Positions 17,998 to 27,890 of a stretch of 64,000 bases of DNA are shown one piece after another. Each line of letters starts with the position of its first letter. Position 1 is the stretch's first letter. A model generated the notes under the pieces. It saw only the letters and a list, made by a program, of their open reading frames with translations. It had not been told where the DNA came from and did no database searches. Source of the DNA: Pleomorphomonas koreensis DSM 23070 (GTDB lineage Bacteria; Pseudomonadota; Alphaproteobacteria; Rhizobiales; Pleomorphomonadaceae); NCBI RefSeq assembly GCF_000425185.1, contig NZ_AULH01000012.1, forward strand, positions 1 to 64,000, written 5' to 3'. A program made the translations under genes and the position numbers.

Positions 17998-18318
17998 ATG
18001 ATCGAACTCACAGAAAGCGCCGTTGATGCCGTTCGCTCTGTGCTCGCCGGCTCTGGCGGTCGCGCGGAAGGTCTGCGGATCGTCGTCGAAGCCGGTGGCT
18101 GCGCTGGTCTCAAGTATCGCATGGGCCTTGAGAAGGACGAGCGCCCCGGTGATCTCGTGTTCGATCAGGATGGTATCCGCCTTTATCTCGATGCACTGAC
18201 CCAGCGCCACGTCGGTGGCCTCGTCGTCGATTTCGTCGAAGGCATCGAGCAGTCCGGCTTCGTCTTCGACAATCCCAACGCCGCCTCGCGCTGCTCCTGC
18301 GGCAAGTCCTTCTGCTGA
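17998..18318 (+). CDS. IscA/HesB-type iron-sulfur assembly protein (nif-associated)
   Basis: A 106-residue A-type Fe-S carrier with GGCAGLKYRMGLE near residue 33 and the C-terminal cysteine motif SRCSCGKSFC (about 97-106). It would carry or deliver Fe-S clusters built with sulfur from NifS. It is 9 bp upstream of nifS. No nifU scaffold gene is visible in the window, so this protein and a scaffold elsewhere must supply clusters. Confidence 0.9.
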   Translation: MIELTESAVDAVRSVLAGSGGRAEGLRIVVEAGGCAGLKYRMGLEKDERPGDLVFDQDGIRLYLDALTQRHVGGLVVDFVEGIEQSGFVFDNPNAASRCSCGKSFC

Positions 18319-18327
18319 GAGACATGC

Positions 18328-19485
18328 ATGCCGGAGCCCGTCTATCTCGACGCGAATGCCACGACGCCGGTCGAGCCGCGCGTTGCCGAGGCGATGCTGG
18401 CGGCATTGATCGAGCTTCCGGGCAATCCCTCTTCTGGACATTCGGCCGGTCGAGCGGCGCGGCGCGCCGTTGAGTCCGCCCGGCGCGAGGTCGCGGCATT
18501 AATCGGTGCCGGTCGTTCCGGAGAAATCATCTTCACGTCCGGTGGCAGCGAGAGCAACGTTACTGCCCTTCGCGCTGTGCTGGCCGCCCGTCCCGGTCGG
18601 CGCACGGTGGTAACCTCCGCCGTCGAGCACGCATCGATCCATGCCACGCTCGACCGCTTGGCGGTAACGGACGGCATTGTCGTACGCGAGGTGCCCGTCG
18701 ATGGCAGCGGCCGGCTGGATATCAACGCCTATCAGGCTGCCCTCGACGCCAACGTTGCCCTCGTCACGCTGATGGCCGCGAATAACGAGACCGGCACGTT
18801 GTTTCCGATTCCCGATCTCGTTCCCGCCGCCCATGCCGTCGGCGCGCTCTTTCATACCGATGCCGTGCAGGCGGCCGGTCGCGCGGAGATCGACGTGGCC
18901 CAAAGCGGCGTCGACATGCTGTCGCTGTCCGCCCACAAACTGCACGGTCCCAAGGGTGTCGGAGCGCTTTACGTCCGGCGCGACATTCCGTTCCACGGCC
19001 TCGTGACCGGCGGTGGCCAGGAGCGTGGCCGCCGGGCTGGCACCGAAAACGTGCCGGGTATTGTCGGCTTCGGCGTAGCCGCCGGTCTCGCCCGCACCCA
19101 ATCGGATATGGGCCGTGTCGCGATGCTGCGCGATCGTCTGGAATCGGCCGTTGCCGCCATTCTGCCGGAGACCAGTGTTCTCGGCGATCCGCAACACCGC
19201 CTGGTCAACACGTCCTGTCTCGCCTTTCCAGGTTTCGACGCCGAGATGATGCTCGATCGCCTGGACCGCAGCGGCATCGCCGCCTCGGCAGGATCCGCCT
19301 GCGCCGCAGGGGGACGGCAGCCTGGCCGCGTGCTCGTCGCCATGGGGCACGGCAACCTTTCCGGCTCGGCGATCCGTTTCTCCCTTTCCCGCTTCAATGA
19401 CAAGACCGACATCGACCGTCTGCTGATGGCGCTGCCATCCATCCTGAGGCAAACGCGCGGCACACGCGTGGAGGTTCCGGCATGA
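18328..19485 (+). CDS. nifS: Cysteine desulfurase NifS
   Basis: PLP enzyme that releases sulfur from cysteine as a persulfide for nitrogenase cluster assembly; 385 residues. The PLP lysine is Lys204 in [10 protein letters not shown]. The catalytic cysteine lies in [10 protein letters not shown] near residue 325. The N-terminus [15 protein letters not shown] is typical. It overlaps the next gene by 4 bp, indicating translational coupling with nifV. Confidence 0.96.
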   Translation: MPEPVYLDANATTPVEPRVAEAMLAALIELPGNPSSGHSAGRAARRAVESARREVAALIGAGRSGEIIFTSGGSESNVTALRAVLAARPGRRTVVTSAVEHASIHATLDRLAVTDGIVVREVPVDGSGRLDINAYQAALDANVALVTLMAANNETGTLFPIPDLVPAAHAVGALFHTDAVQAAGRAEIDVAQSGVDMLSLSAHKLHGPKGVGALYVRRDIPFHGLVTGGGQERGRRAGTENVPGIVGFGVAAGLARTQSDMGRVAMLRDRLESAVAAILPETSVLGDPQHRLVNTSCLAFPGFDAEMMLDRLDRSGIAASAGSACAAGGRQPGRVLVAMGHGNLSGSAIRFSLSRFNDKTDIDRLLMALPSILRQTRGTRVEVPA

Positions 19486-21002
19486 CCGATGTGCGCCTCA
19501 ACGACACGACGTTGCGCGACGGCGAACAGGCGCCGGGGGTGGCATTCACCGTCGCGGAGAAGCTGGCCATCGCCGAGGCCCTCGCCAAGGCGGGCGTCGC
19601 CGAGATCGAGGTTGGAACACCGGCCATGGGCGAGGATGAGATCGCCGCGATCGCGGCCGTGGTCGGTTTGTCACTGCCGTCTCGCATCGCCGTTTGGTGC
19701 CGCATGTGCGATGCTGATCTTGCGGCCGCCGCCCGGACGGGCGCACCGGCCATCAACCTTTCCATTCCTGCCTCCGAACTGCAACTCGCCGCCAAGCTCG
19801 GCATCGACCAACGCCAGGCGCTTGCCCGCATTCGTCGTTATGTCCCCATGGCCCTCGACCTCGGCTTTGCCGTATCGGTGGGGGCAGAGGACGCCTCGCG
19901 AGCCGCTCCCAACCATCTCGCCGCCATGGCCGAAGCGGTGGAAGCGGCTGGCGGCACAAGGTTTCGGATCGCCGATACTGTGGGCGTTCTCGATCCCACC
20001 TCGACGGAGGCGCTGGTGAGGTCGCTTCGGTCTCATAGCTCGCTTGCGCTCGAATTCCACGGACACAACGATCTGGGGCTCGCTACGGCCAACACGCTTG
20101 CTGCCCTGCGTGCCGGCTGCACGGACGCTTCCGTGACTGTGCTCGGTCTCGGCGAGCGGGCCGGCAACGCGGCACTCGAGGAAATCGCCGTGGCACTCCT
20201 ACGTCTCGACGGGAGGAGCGCCGGTATCCACCTGCCGGCGCTGATGCCTCTCGCCAATCTTGTGGCCGCGGCCGCCGGGCGCAGCGTGCCGCCCGCCAAG
20301 GCCATCGTCGGCAGCGACGTCTTCGCCCATGAAAGCGGCCTGCATGTCGCCGGTCTCCTCCGGAACGCCGAGACCTACCAAGGGCTCGATCCGGCGCTGC
20401 TCGGTCGCTGCCATTCGATCGTCGTCGGCAAGCATTCAGGAGGGCAGGCGCTGGCCCACATCCTCGCCCGTAACGGCGTCACCCTCGATCCGCATCTTGC
20501 GGCTCCGCTTGTCGCCGCCGTGCGACAGGCCGCCGTCGAGCACAAGCGGGCCCTCACCCCTGGCGAACTTGAACACCTGCACGCCGCCCTCGTCACCCCC
20601 CACGTAAAGGATCACTCCATGGCTTGCCCGATCGATCGGCCCGTGCCGGATGCGACCAACATTCTCGCCCGCCTGAAGCAACTCTCCTCTGCCGAAGACT
20701 TCTTCGAGGCTCTCGGCGTCCGCTTCGAGCCCGAACGCCTCGCCGTCTGTCGCCTGCACGTCCTGCGACGGATGGGAGAAATGCTCGTGGGCGACGATCT
20801 CGAAGGTCTTCCCGACAGTGTCGCCGCAGCTCGTGCCCGCTCCATGCTTGAGCGTGCCTATCGGGACATGGTTGGCGCCTCGCCGCTCGAAACGCGGCTG
20901 TTCAAGGTGTTGAAGGACCGCGATCCCAACCGGCCGGCCGCCCCGCCGCGTCGTCCTTTCGTTGCGCTCGCCGATATAATCCGACCGACGGACGGCGCCT
21001 GA
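19482..21002 (+). CDS. nifV: NifV homocitrate synthase fused in frame to NifW
   Basis: A single 506-residue frame. Residues 1 to about 375 are homocitrate synthase: [15 protein letters not shown] at 5-20, the metal motif HGHNDLG near 193, and [16 protein letters not shown]. It condenses acetyl-CoA with 2-oxoglutarate to give the homocitrate ligand of FeMo-co. From Met380 the sequence is Nif[34 protein letters not shown] and [13 protein letters not shown]. NifW is a small protein that protects or matures NifDK. No stop separates the two. A TAA exists one frame off at 20604-20606, which hints that the fusion arose by loss or gain of a base. See 20607-20621 for an internal start. Confidence 0.9.
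   Translation: MTDVRLNDTTLRDGEQAPGVAFTVAEKLAIAEALAKAGVAEIEVGTPAMGEDEIAAIAAVVGLSLPSRIAVWCRMCDADLAAAARTGAPAINLSIPASELQLAAKLGIDQRQALARIRRYVPMALDLGFAVSVGAEDASRAAPNHLAAMAEAVEAAGGTRFRIADTVGVLDPTSTEALVRSLRSHSSLALEFHGHNDLGLATANTLAALRAGCTDASVTVLGLGERAGNAALEEIAVALLRLDGRSAGIHLPALMPLANLVAAAAGRSVPPAKAIVGSDVFAHESGLHVAGLLRNAETYQGLDPALLGRCHSIVVGKHSGGQALAHILARNGVTLDPHLAAPLVAAVRQAAVEHKRALTPGELEHLHAALVTPHVKDHSMACPIDRPVPDATNILARLKQLSSAEDFFEALGVRFEPERLAVCRLHVLRRMGEMLVGDDLEGLPDSVAAARARSMLERAYRDMVGASPLETRLFKVLKDRDPNRPAAPPRRPFVALADIIRPTDGA
20607..20621 (+). promoter_or_regulatory. nifW: Internal ribosome site and ATG for NifW
   Basis: AAGGA at 20607-20611 followed 8 bp later by an ATG (20619-20621) in the nifVW frame marks the natural NifW start. 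Free NifW (127 residues, ending at 21002) may therefore be made as well as the fusion. Confidence 0.6.
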
Positions 21003-21012
21003 GTAACTCGCC

Positions 21013-21846
21013 ATGGCGAGCGAGGAAATCGACACGGTGCCGGCTGATGACCTGATCGGCCATTCGACCAACCTCGTCGGGCTGCCGACGCGAATCCTGG
21101 CCGATGTTGCGTTCAATGCGCGGCCGCGACCCATCCACATCTCTGGCGTTCTCGAGATGAACGGCGGCCTGTTCGAAATGCTCGATCTCGCCTCCGATCT
21201 CGGCGAGGCGGGCGAGGCCTTCACGAACTACATGATGGCCATGTTCGGCATCGACCTTGAGCAGCGCGAGCCTGGCGACCGGACCGGACGCCGTCGCTTC
21301 CGTTCGTCCTATCTGCGCCTCATCAAGGGCTGGGGTTACGACAGCAACAGCCCGGAAGGTGCGGTGCTGAAGGGATGGGTGGAGAGCCGCTTCGGCATCT
21401 TCCCGACTTTCCACAAGGCGCGTCTGGTACGGCAGGCGCCCAACGCCTGGGCGACCTATGTCGCCGAGAAAATGTCCAGCCGCTTCCATAACAACTCGAT
21501 CCTGGCGCAACTCGATCTGCTCTATGAGTTCTGCCAGTGGGCGCTTCGCCGCTTTGCCTTTCCGCAAGAAAGCCACGTCACGCTTTACCGTGGCGTCAAT
21601 GATTTCGACGAGCACCCGATCAAAGCGAAACTCGACCGACGAAACGTGGTGATGCGCCTCAACAGCATCTCCTCTTTCACAGCCGAGCGGCAGATCGCCG
21701 ACTGTTTTGGTGACGTTATCCTGATGGCGCGGGTGCCGCGCGAGAAGATCCTGTTTTTCAATACGATCTTGGCTTCTCATCCATTGAAGGGGGAGGGCGA
21801 GTTCCTGGTGATCGGCGGCGATTATGAGCTTTGCGTGATGCCATGA
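21013..21846 (+). CDS. draT: Dinitrogenase reductase ADP-ribosyltransferase DraT
   Basis: A 277-residue enzyme that transfers ADP-ribose from NAD to the conserved arginine of NifH and so switches nitrogenase off on ammonium or energy limitation. Recognisable segments are HSTNLVGLPTRILADVAFN, FHKARLVRQAPNAWATYVAEKMSSRFHNN (spanning residues near 140) and VTLYRGVNDFDEH. Length matches known DraT. It overlaps draG by 4 bp. Confidence 0.95.
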   Translation: MASEEIDTVPADDLIGHSTNLVGLPTRILADVAFNARPRPIHISGVLEMNGGLFEMLDLASDLGEAGEAFTNYMMAMFGIDLEQREPGDRTGRRRFRSSYLRLIKGWGYDSNSPEGAVLKGWVESRFGIFPTFHKARLVRQAPNAWATYVAEKMSSRFHNNSILAQLDLLYEFCQWALRRFAFPQESHVTLYRGVNDFDEHPIKAKLDRRNVVMRLNSISSFTAERQIADCFGDVILMARVPREKILFFNTILASHPLKGEGEFLVIGGDYELCVMP

Positions 21847-22721
21847 CAGGGCTGCAGGACCGGGCGCTCGCCTCTTTTCTGGGACTTGCCATCGGCGATG
21901 CGCTCGGTGCCGCCGCCGAGTTCATGACCCGGGGCGAAATTGCTGCGGAACATGGCGTGCTGCGCGACATCGTCGGTGGCGGCTGGCTCCGCCTCAAGGC
22001 CGGCGCGGTAACCGACGATACGGCCATGGCGCTCGCGCTCGGCAAGTCGCTCGTCCGCAGGAACGGTCTTGATCTCACCGATGTCTGCGAAGAATTTGCC
22101 GCCTGGCTCCGGTCGGGGCCGCTCGATGTTGGCAATACCTGTCGGCGCGGCATCCGCCGCTATATCCAGCGCGGCCTTGTCACAGGGCCGATGAATGAGG
22201 GAGATGCCGGTAACGGCGCTGCAATGCGCTTTCTGCCGGTTGCCATTGCCAGCCATCACAATGCTGAACGCGCAAGGCGCTGGGCGGTAGAGCAGGCGCA
22301 TACCACTCACAACCACCCCTTGTCCGATGCCGCCTGCGAGACACTGGCGACCATGGTCGTGGCCTTGCTTGGTGGCAATGGCAAAGGAGCGGCGGCCGAA
22401 CGTGCCGACGAGCTGGTCTCACGCCACCCGACTTTCCGCTTCGTACCCTATCCTGGCATATCCTCAGCCTATGTCGTCGATACGATACAGACGGCGTTCG
22501 ACGGCTATTTCTCGACGACTTCTTTCGAGGATTGTCTGATCCGCGTGGTCAACCATGGCGGCGACGCGGACACCACCGGGGCCATTGCCGGGGCTCTCGC
22601 CGGCGCCACCTACGGTCTCGACGCGATTCCGAAGCGCTGGCTGAAGTCTCTGGATCGAGATGTGGCGGCGGCAATCCGCGCACTGGTGCCAAGGCTGCTG
22701 GCAATCCCGGATCGCTCATAG
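21843..22721 (+). CDS. draG: ADP-ribosyl-dinitrogenase reductase hydrolase DraG
   Basis: A 292-residue dimetal hydrolase that removes ADP-ribose from NifH. The ADP-ribosylglycohydrolase motifs are GLAIGDALGAAAEF at the N-terminus, VTDDTAMALAL, and the late HGGDADTTGAIAGALAGA, which supply the Mn ligands. The ATG at 21843 sits in the draT stop (ATGA), so an in-frame ATG at 21831 is unlikely. It ends the nif region. Confidence 0.96.
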   Translation: MTGLQDRALASFLGLAIGDALGAAAEFMTRGEIAAEHGVLRDIVGGGWLRLKAGAVTDDTAMALALGKSLVRRNGLDLTDVCEEFAAWLRSGPLDVGNTCRRGIRRYIQRGLVTGPMNEGDAGNGAAMRFLPVAIASHHNAERARRWAVEQAHTTHNHPLSDAACETLATMVVALLGGNGKGAAAERADELVSRHPTFRFVPYPGISSAYVVDTIQTAFDGYFSTTSFEDCLIRVVNHGGDADTTGAIAGALAGATYGLDAIPKRWLKSLDRDVAAAIRALVPRLLAIPDRS

Positions 22722-23159
22722 ACTCCAACGTTTGGCTTCATGCCTTCCATGCCGGCTCAGATGTTCCAGCTTTCACCACGGACTGACCAACCATCTCCTA
22801 CGCGGTACTGCGAAAAAGCCCGACATGCTCCTCCGTGCCGGGCAACCCGCCCCCGCAACCATCTCGCCTTGTCCAGGGAGGTCTGGCCAAAGCCAGTTCG
22901 CGGGTTGGACTGATAGAGGTACTGTTTGAAAAACAGTGCCGGCGCAGCAGGCGCAACCCACCATGTCAACCAAGGCATGACGTTCAAGCAAATCTTCCAT
23001 GCGCTCGACCTTGGCGCTCGGAAGGCTATTTGGGTCAATCTTCTAAGGAAGATGCGCAGCGCTCCAGACGATGGTCTACCTTCCTAGGCGCATTGATGAA
23101 ACCAAGAGGACAGCGGACCGTCTCGAAAGTGGCGGTATCACGAGCGCCTTCCACCAAGC
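22722..23159. other. Intergenic region between draG and tauC
   Basis: 438 bp between convergent units. A short hairpin (ACTGTTT/AAACAGT, 22921-22937) may end one of them. Frames here are short, overlap on both strands and match nothing I recognise. It could be decayed coding DNA. No gene is supported. Confidence 0.45.
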
Positions 23160-23990
23160 TTACAGATGCGTCGACCAGGGCACGAAGCGTCGCTCCAGTG
23201 CCCGCATCAAGAGTTCCAGCAGGATGGCGACGATGCCGATCACGGCAATGCCGAGGATTACCACGTCGGTACCGAGGAAGGTAGCGGCCGATTGGATCAT
23301 GAAGCCCAGGCCACGGCTCGCAGCCACCAGCTCGGCGGCGACAAGCGTCGACCAGCCGGCGCCCAGCGCGATGCGAATGCCGGTGACGATCGAGGGCAGG
23401 GCACTCGGCAGCACCACGAAGCGAAGAAGTTGCGATCGCGTGGCACCCAGCGAGCGGGCGGCGTTGAGCCGGTCACGCGAGACCGACCTGACGCCGGCTG
23501 CTGTGGCGATGATGATTGGCGGCGCCATGGCCAGGCCGATCACCAGCACCTTGGAAGCCTCGCCGATGCCGAACCAGATGATGATCAGCGGCAGATAGGC
23601 GAGCGGCGGCAGCGGCCGCAGGAACTCGACGATAGGATCGAAGATGCCGCGCCCGATCCGTGATGACGCGATGATGGCGCCGATCGGTACCGCGACGACG
23701 ATCGACGCCGCCAGCGCACCAAACACGCGGCCGAGGCTGGCGAGGAGGTGCTGGAGCAGGGTGGAATCGGCAAAGCCGGAGACGCTGACCTGATAGGCGC
23801 TCTTCAGCACAGCGAGCGGCGACGGCAGGAACACCTTCGACACCCAGCCGCGACTTGCCGCCAGGGACCAAAGCGTGATGATGGCGAAGACCGTCAGCAG
23901 AGGGACGAGGCGAACCCAGTCAAAGCCGGGCGAAATGGGAGCTGGTGCGGTCGGCTCGTCTTGGCCGGCGATATCTTCGATCGTGCTCAT
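23160..23990 (-). CDS. tauC: Taurine/sulfonate ABC transporter permease TauC
   Basis: A 276-residue inner-membrane permease with about six transmembrane helices. It has the binding-protein-dependent transport (EAA) loop reading ARSLGATRSQLLRFVVLPSALP. AGWSTLVAAELVAASRGLGFMI is typical of the NitT/TauT/Ssu group. It is 2 bp downstream of tauB on the same strand. Confidence 0.9.
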   Translation of the reverse strand: MSTIEDIAGQDEPTAPAPISPGFDWVRLVPLLTVFAIITLWSLAASRGWVSKVFLPSPLAVLKSAYQVSVSGFADSTLLQHLLASLGRVFGALAASIVVAVPIGAIIASSRIGRGIFDPIVEFLRPLPPLAYLPLIIIWFGIGEASKVLVIGLAMAPPIIIATAAGVRSVSRDRLNAARSLGATRSQLLRFVVLPSALPSIVTGIRIALGAGWSTLVAAELVAASRGLGFMIQSAATFLGTDVVILGIAVIGIVAILLELLMRALERRFVPWSTHL

Positions 23991-23992
23991 GG

Positions 23993-24769
23993 CTAAACCT
24001 CGAAATCCTGCAATTCGATCAGGTCGCGCAGCCTTTCGCGCGCCGCGACGAAGGCCGGGTCGGACTTGATGGCGCGCGATGTGTCGCCCTGCAGAAGCCG
24101 GCGGCCGAAGGTGACGGGAATGTCGGCCACGATCCGACGGGGGGAGGGGGCCAGAACCACGACGCGCGTGGCGAGGAACAGCGCTTCCTCAATGCTGTGG
24201 GTAATCAGCAGCACGCCGGCACCGCTGTCCTGCCAGAGATGGAGCAGGAACTCCTGCATGCGCTCACGCGTCAGCGCGTCAAGCGCACCGAGCGGCTCGT
24301 CCATCAGCAGGAACTCCGGATCGGCGGCGAGCGCCCTGGCAATGCCGACCCGCTGGCGCATACCGCCAGACAGCTCCCAGATTGCCTTGTCGGCGCAAGC
24401 CGCCAGATCGACATGGGCCAGGAGTTCGGCAACGCGTCGTTCGCGCTCCGCTTTCGGAATCCCCTTCAGCTTCAGGGCGAAGCCGACATTCTGCCGCGCC
24501 GTCAGCCAGGGAAACAGGGCGTCGTCCTGAAACACCACGGCGCGCTCGGCACTCGGTCCCTCGACGGTGCGGCCATCGATGTGAACCCGGCCTTTTGTCG
24601 GCTTCAGGAAGCCGGCGGCAAGGCTCAGGAGGCTTGTCTTGCCCGAGCCGGAGCGGCCGACCACGGCAACGAATTCGTCGCTGCCGATCGAGAGGCCGAT
24701 GTCAGCCAGCACCGGTGGCTGCAACGGACCGTAGGCGAAGGTGACCTTGTCGATATGAAGCTTGTACAC
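23993..24769 (-). CDS. tauB: Taurine ABC transporter ATPase TauB
   Basis: Cytoplasmic ATPase of the importer, about 258 residues. Walker A is GRSGSGKT, the signature is LSGGMRQR, Walker B is LLMDEP. The GTG at 24769 (VYKLHIDKVTF) matches the length and N-terminus of E. coli TauB. An in-frame ATG at 24853 would read back through the hairpin between tauA and tauB, so it is less likely. The C-terminal SRAIKSDPAFVAARERLRDLI also resembles TauB. Confidence 0.88.
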   Translation of the reverse strand: MYKLHIDKVTFAYGPLQPPVLADIGLSIGSDEFVAVVGRSGSGKTSLLSLAAGFLKPTKGRVHIDGRTVEGPSAERAVVFQDDALFPWLTARQNVGFALKLKGIPKAERERRVAELLAHVDLAACADKAIWELSGGMRQRVGIARALAADPEFLLMDEPLGALDALTRERMQEFLLHLWQDSGAGVLLITHSIEEALFLATRVVVLAPSPRRIVADIPVTFGRRLLQGDTSRAIKSDPAFVAARERLRDLIELQDFEV

Positions 24770-24818
24770 GGAGCGTCTCGTCTCCCTTGCGTTTCCACCG
24801 GACCGGATCGAACGAAAC

Positions 24819-24846
24819 CCGCCCGCCTCAAGGGGCGGACGGGCGG
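24819..24846 (-). terminator. Intercistronic hairpin between tauA and tauB
   Basis: CCGCCCG/CGGGCGG stem with a bulged inner pair, 32 bp after the tauA stop on the minus strand and without a real T-tract. It probably lowers tauB/tauC expression or protects tauA message. Confidence 0.5.
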
Positions 24847-24877
24847 CTTTCAAGGCCTGGCAGCCTGCGGCGGCCGG

Positions 24878-25897
24878 TCACTTGGACGCGACGACGTCCT
24901 TCACCCAGCGGTCGGAGACATATGGCGAATAGTCGGCGAGCACGTCGGGGATCTTGCCCTGTTCCTTGAGGAAGGCGGCCGTGGCGGCAACGGCCTTCGT
25001 GGTGCCGCCGCCCAGCAGCGCTTCGCTCGGCTGTTCTTCAAGGGTCGGGAAGTAATAGCCGGTCAGCAGTTCGGGAACCTCGTCCTGCTTGGCGCCGGTC
25101 AGGCGGGCGATCTTCTCGGCCTCGGGCGACTTGGCATCCCACGTCTTCGGGTCGGCACGGTAGGAGGCGTAGGCCTCGCCGGTCACCTTGACGAAGGCCT
25201 TCACCACGTCGGGGTGCTGTTCCGCATATTCCTTGCGGACGATCCAGGCGTCGAAGGTCGGGCCGCCCCACTTGGCGACGTCGCTGGAGGTCGCGACCAC
25301 CTTGCCGGTCTTCTTGATCTCGGCCAGCACCGGATCCCAGACATAGGCGCCGTCGATATCGCCGCGTTCCCAGGCGGCGGCGATTTCCGGCGGGCGCAGG
25401 TTGAGGATCTGGAGCTGCTTGGGATCGATGTTCCAATGCTTCAGCGCGGTCAGAAGGCTGTAGTGCGCCGTGGAAACGAAGGGCGTGGCAATCTTCTTGC
25501 CGACGAGATCCTCGGGCTTGTCGACGCCCTTGGCGGCCAGCGCTTCCGAGGGGCCGATCAGGCCGACGACGAAGATGGTCTCGATCGGCACTTCGCGGCT
25601 GGCCGCCGCAGTGAGCGGCGACGAGCCGACATAACCGATGTCGAGCGAGCCGGAAGCGATGGCGGCGATCACGTCGGCGCCGCCGTCGAACTTCTGCCAG
25701 TTGATCTTGGCACCGGTCGCCTTCTCATAGGCGCCATCGGCCTGCGGCACGCGCGACGGCTCGACGATCTGCTGCCAGCCTATGTTGAGCGTCGTCTCGG
25801 CTACGGCCGAGCCGGCGGAAAGGCCGGTCGCCACCATGGCGACGAATGCGGCCGTCTTGCCGATCTGGGTCATGAACTGGGCAACTGGCGTCATCAA
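24878..25897 (-). CDS. tauA: Taurine-binding periplasmic protein TauA
   Basis: A 339-residue binding protein with a Sec signal peptide cleaved near SAVAETT (about residue 34). The mature chain begins TTLNIGWQQIVEPSRVPQ and contains IASGSLDIGYVGSSPLTAA, ATPFVSTAHYSLLTAL and GDIDGAYVWDPVLAEI, all close to TauA. It captures taurine for TauBC. Adjacent taurine catabolic genes support the substrate. Candidate operators lie at 25971-26060. Confidence 0.93.
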   Translation of the reverse strand: MMTPVAQFMTQIGKTAAFVAMVATGLSAGSAVAETTLNIGWQQIVEPSRVPQADGAYEKATGAKINWQKFDGGADVIAAIASGSLDIGYVGSSPLTAAASREVPIETIFVVGLIGPSEALAAKGVDKPEDLVGKKIATPFVSTAHYSLLTALKHWNIDPKQLQILNLRPPEIAAAWERGDIDGAYVWDPVLAEIKKTGKVVATSSDVAKWGGPTFDAWIVRKEYAEQHPDVVKAFVKVTGEAYASYRADPKTWDAKSPEAEKIARLTGAKQDEVPELLTGYYFPTLEEQPSEALLGGGTTKAVAATAAFLKEQGKIPDVLADYSPYVSDRWVKDVVASK

Positions 25898-26046
25898 TAT
25901 CTCCCTCGGTCAGCAAAGAACTCCCGACCGGGGGAACGGGTGTTCCACATGGGATCGGATCGGGCCTGCCGAAAATATTGCTAAGCTACAGGTGGTTAGC
26001 TCTGCCTAGAAGAAACGCCATGCTACGGTTTGACGAACTATAAAAT

Positions 26047-26060
26047 ACTATTCCAATAGT
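26047..26060. promoter_or_regulatory. Sulfur-motif palindrome upstream of tauA
   Basis: ACTATT-CC-AATAGT is a perfect palindrome and overlaps an AATACTATT sequence (26045-26053). It lies about 150 bp upstream of tauA, just past the xsc stop. A second AT-rich element, GAAAATATTGCTAAG, begins at 25971, about 75 bp upstream of tauA. Confidence 0.45.
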
Positions 26061-26102
26061 CTTTACGGCGCGCCAAGTTCCTTGCTGTTGCAAAATTCCC
26101 GT

Positions 26103-27872
26103 TCATGCCTCGATCGTGTCGGCAGGGTCGATGCCGGCGATGACCACCGGCTTCTTCATCGCGTCGCGACGGAAGGGCTCCCCGAGTTCCTGGTTGATCA
26201 GAACTTCGATCAGCGTCGTCTTGCCATTGTCCTGCTGATCGACGATGGCCTGCCGCAGAAGGTCGCTCAACTCGTCGGCCGTCCGCGCCACGACACCCTT
26301 CAGGCCGCAGGCGCGGGCAATGGCCGCATAGGAGACGTTGGTGTCGAGTTCGGTGCCGACGAAGTTGTCGTCGTACCAAAGCGTGGAATTCCGCTTCTCG
26401 GCGCCCCACTGATAATTGCGGAAAACGATCTGAGTGATGGCCGGCCATTCGGATCGGCCGATGGCCGTCAGCTCGTTGACCGCGATGCCGAAGGCGCCGT
26501 CGCCGGAGAAGCCGACCACCGGCAGGTCCGGGCGGCCGATCTTGGCACCGACGATGGATGGCAGGCCGTAACCGCAGGGGCCGAACAGGCCCGGCGCCAG
26601 GTATTTCCGTCCGTCGTCGAAGGACGGGTAGGCATTGCCGATGGCGCAGTTGTTGCCGATGTCGGACGAGATGATCGCCTCGCGCGGCAGGGCGGCTTGA
26701 ATCGCCCGCCACGCCTTGCGGGGGCTGAGCCAGTCGGGCTTGGCGGCGCGCGCCCGCGCATTCCAGTTGGTACCGGGATCGTCGTCCTCGTGATCGAGCG
26801 AGGTGAGCTCCTGCGCCCAGGCCGATCGGGTGGCGGCGACAAGGCCGCGCCGCTCCTGTCGTCCGGCCGGTGTCAGGCGTGAGGTCACCTTGTCGGTGAG
26901 CGCGCGCGCCACCTTGCCAGCGTCGCCAACGATGCCGACGGCGATCCTCTTGGTGAGGCCGATGCGGTTGGGGTTGATGTCCACCTGAATGACGCCGGCG
27001 TCCTTCGGCCAGTAGTCGACGCCATAGCCCGGCAGCGTCGAGAAGGGATTGAGGCGGGTGCCGAGCGCCAGGATGACGTCGGCCTTGGCGATGATCTGCA
27101 TCGCCGCCTTGGAACCGTTGTAGCCGAGCGGCCCCACGGCGAGCGGATGGTTGCCGGGGAAGGCGTCGTTGTGCTGGTAGCCGCAGGCGACCGGCGCATC
27201 GAGCTTTTCGGCAAGGGCGACGCTGTCAGCGATCGCACCGGCCAGCACCACGCCGGCGCCATTGAGGATCACCGGGAAGCGGGCGTTCGACAAGAGATCC
27301 GCGGCCTTGGCGAGCGCTTCTTCGCCGCCCGAGGGACGCTCGAATTCGACGATCGGCGGCAGCTCGATGTCGATCACCTGGGTGAAGATGTCACGGGGAA
27401 TGTTGATCTGAGCAGGTCCCGAGGCGCGCTTGGCCTGTAGGATCACCCGGTTGAGCACTTCGGCGACGCGCGAGGGGTCGCGCACCTCCTCCTGATAGGC
27501 AACGATGTCCTGGAACAGCGCCATCTGCGGCACTTCCTGGAAGCCGCCCTGGCCGAGGGTCTTGTTGGCCGATTGCGGCGTAATCACCAGCAGCGGCGTA
27601 TGGTTCCAGTAGGCGGTCTTCACGGCCGTCACGAGGTTGGTGACGCCAGGGCCATTCTGGGCGATGACGAGAGACACCTTGCCGGTGGCACGGCTGTAGC
27701 CGTCTGCCATCATGGCGCCCGAGCCCTCGTGCGCCACGTCCCAGAAGGTGATGCCGGCTTTGGGGAACAGGTCGGAGATCGGCATGAAGGCCGAGCCGAT
27801 GATGCCGAAGGCATGGCGGATGCCGTGGCGCTGCAGGACTTTGACGAAGGCTTCCTCGGTGGTCATCCGCAT
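26103..27872 (-). CDS. xsc: Sulfoacetaldehyde acetyltransferase Xsc
   Basis: ThDP enzyme that converts sulfoacetaldehyde plus phosphate to acetyl phosphate and sulfite; 589 residues. The N-terminal ThDP domain has EEAFVKVLQRHGIRHAFGIIG and AHEGSGAMMADGYSRATGK. The C-terminal ThDP motif is FSGDGAFGIAVNEL. The tail EPFRRDAMKKPVVIAGI is characteristic of Xsc rather than acetolactate synthase. It is 18 bp downstream of the aminotransferase gene. It yields sulfite for assimilation and acetyl phosphate for carbon. Confidence 0.95.
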   Translation of the reverse strand: MRMTTEEAFVKVLQRHGIRHAFGIIGSAFMPISDLFPKAGITFWDVAHEGSGAMMADGYSRATGKVSLVIAQNGPGVTNLVTAVKTAYWNHTPLLVITPQSANKTLGQGGFQEVPQMALFQDIVAYQEEVRDPSRVAEVLNRVILQAKRASGPAQINIPRDIFTQVIDIELPPIVEFERPSGGEEALAKAADLLSNARFPVILNGAGVVLAGAIADSVALAEKLDAPVACGYQHNDAFPGNHPLAVGPLGYNGSKAAMQIIAKADVILALGTRLNPFSTLPGYGVDYWPKDAGVIQVDINPNRIGLTKRIAVGIVGDAGKVARALTDKVTSRLTPAGRQERRGLVAATRSAWAQELTSLDHEDDDPGTNWNARARAAKPDWLSPRKAWRAIQAALPREAIISSDIGNNCAIGNAYPSFDDGRKYLAPGLFGPCGYGLPSIVGAKIGRPDLPVVGFSGDGAFGIAVNELTAIGRSEWPAITQIVFRNYQWGAEKRNSTLWYDDNFVGTELDTNVSYAAIARACGLKGVVARTADELSDLLRQAIVDQQDNGKTTLIEVLINQELGEPFRRDAMKKPVVIAGIDPADTIEA

Positions 27873-27890
27873 TTCGGATCTCTCCTGCGA

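Noticed and set aside
22757-23159. Possible transposase or small gene remnants between draG and tauC
   Set aside because: Short frames on both strands without recognisable motifs or terminal repeats. Left as intergenic.
23945-25984. 679-codon plus-strand frame opposite tauB/tauA
   Set aside because: Antisense shadow of two confident transporter genes; low-complexity Gly/Arg/Asp composition.
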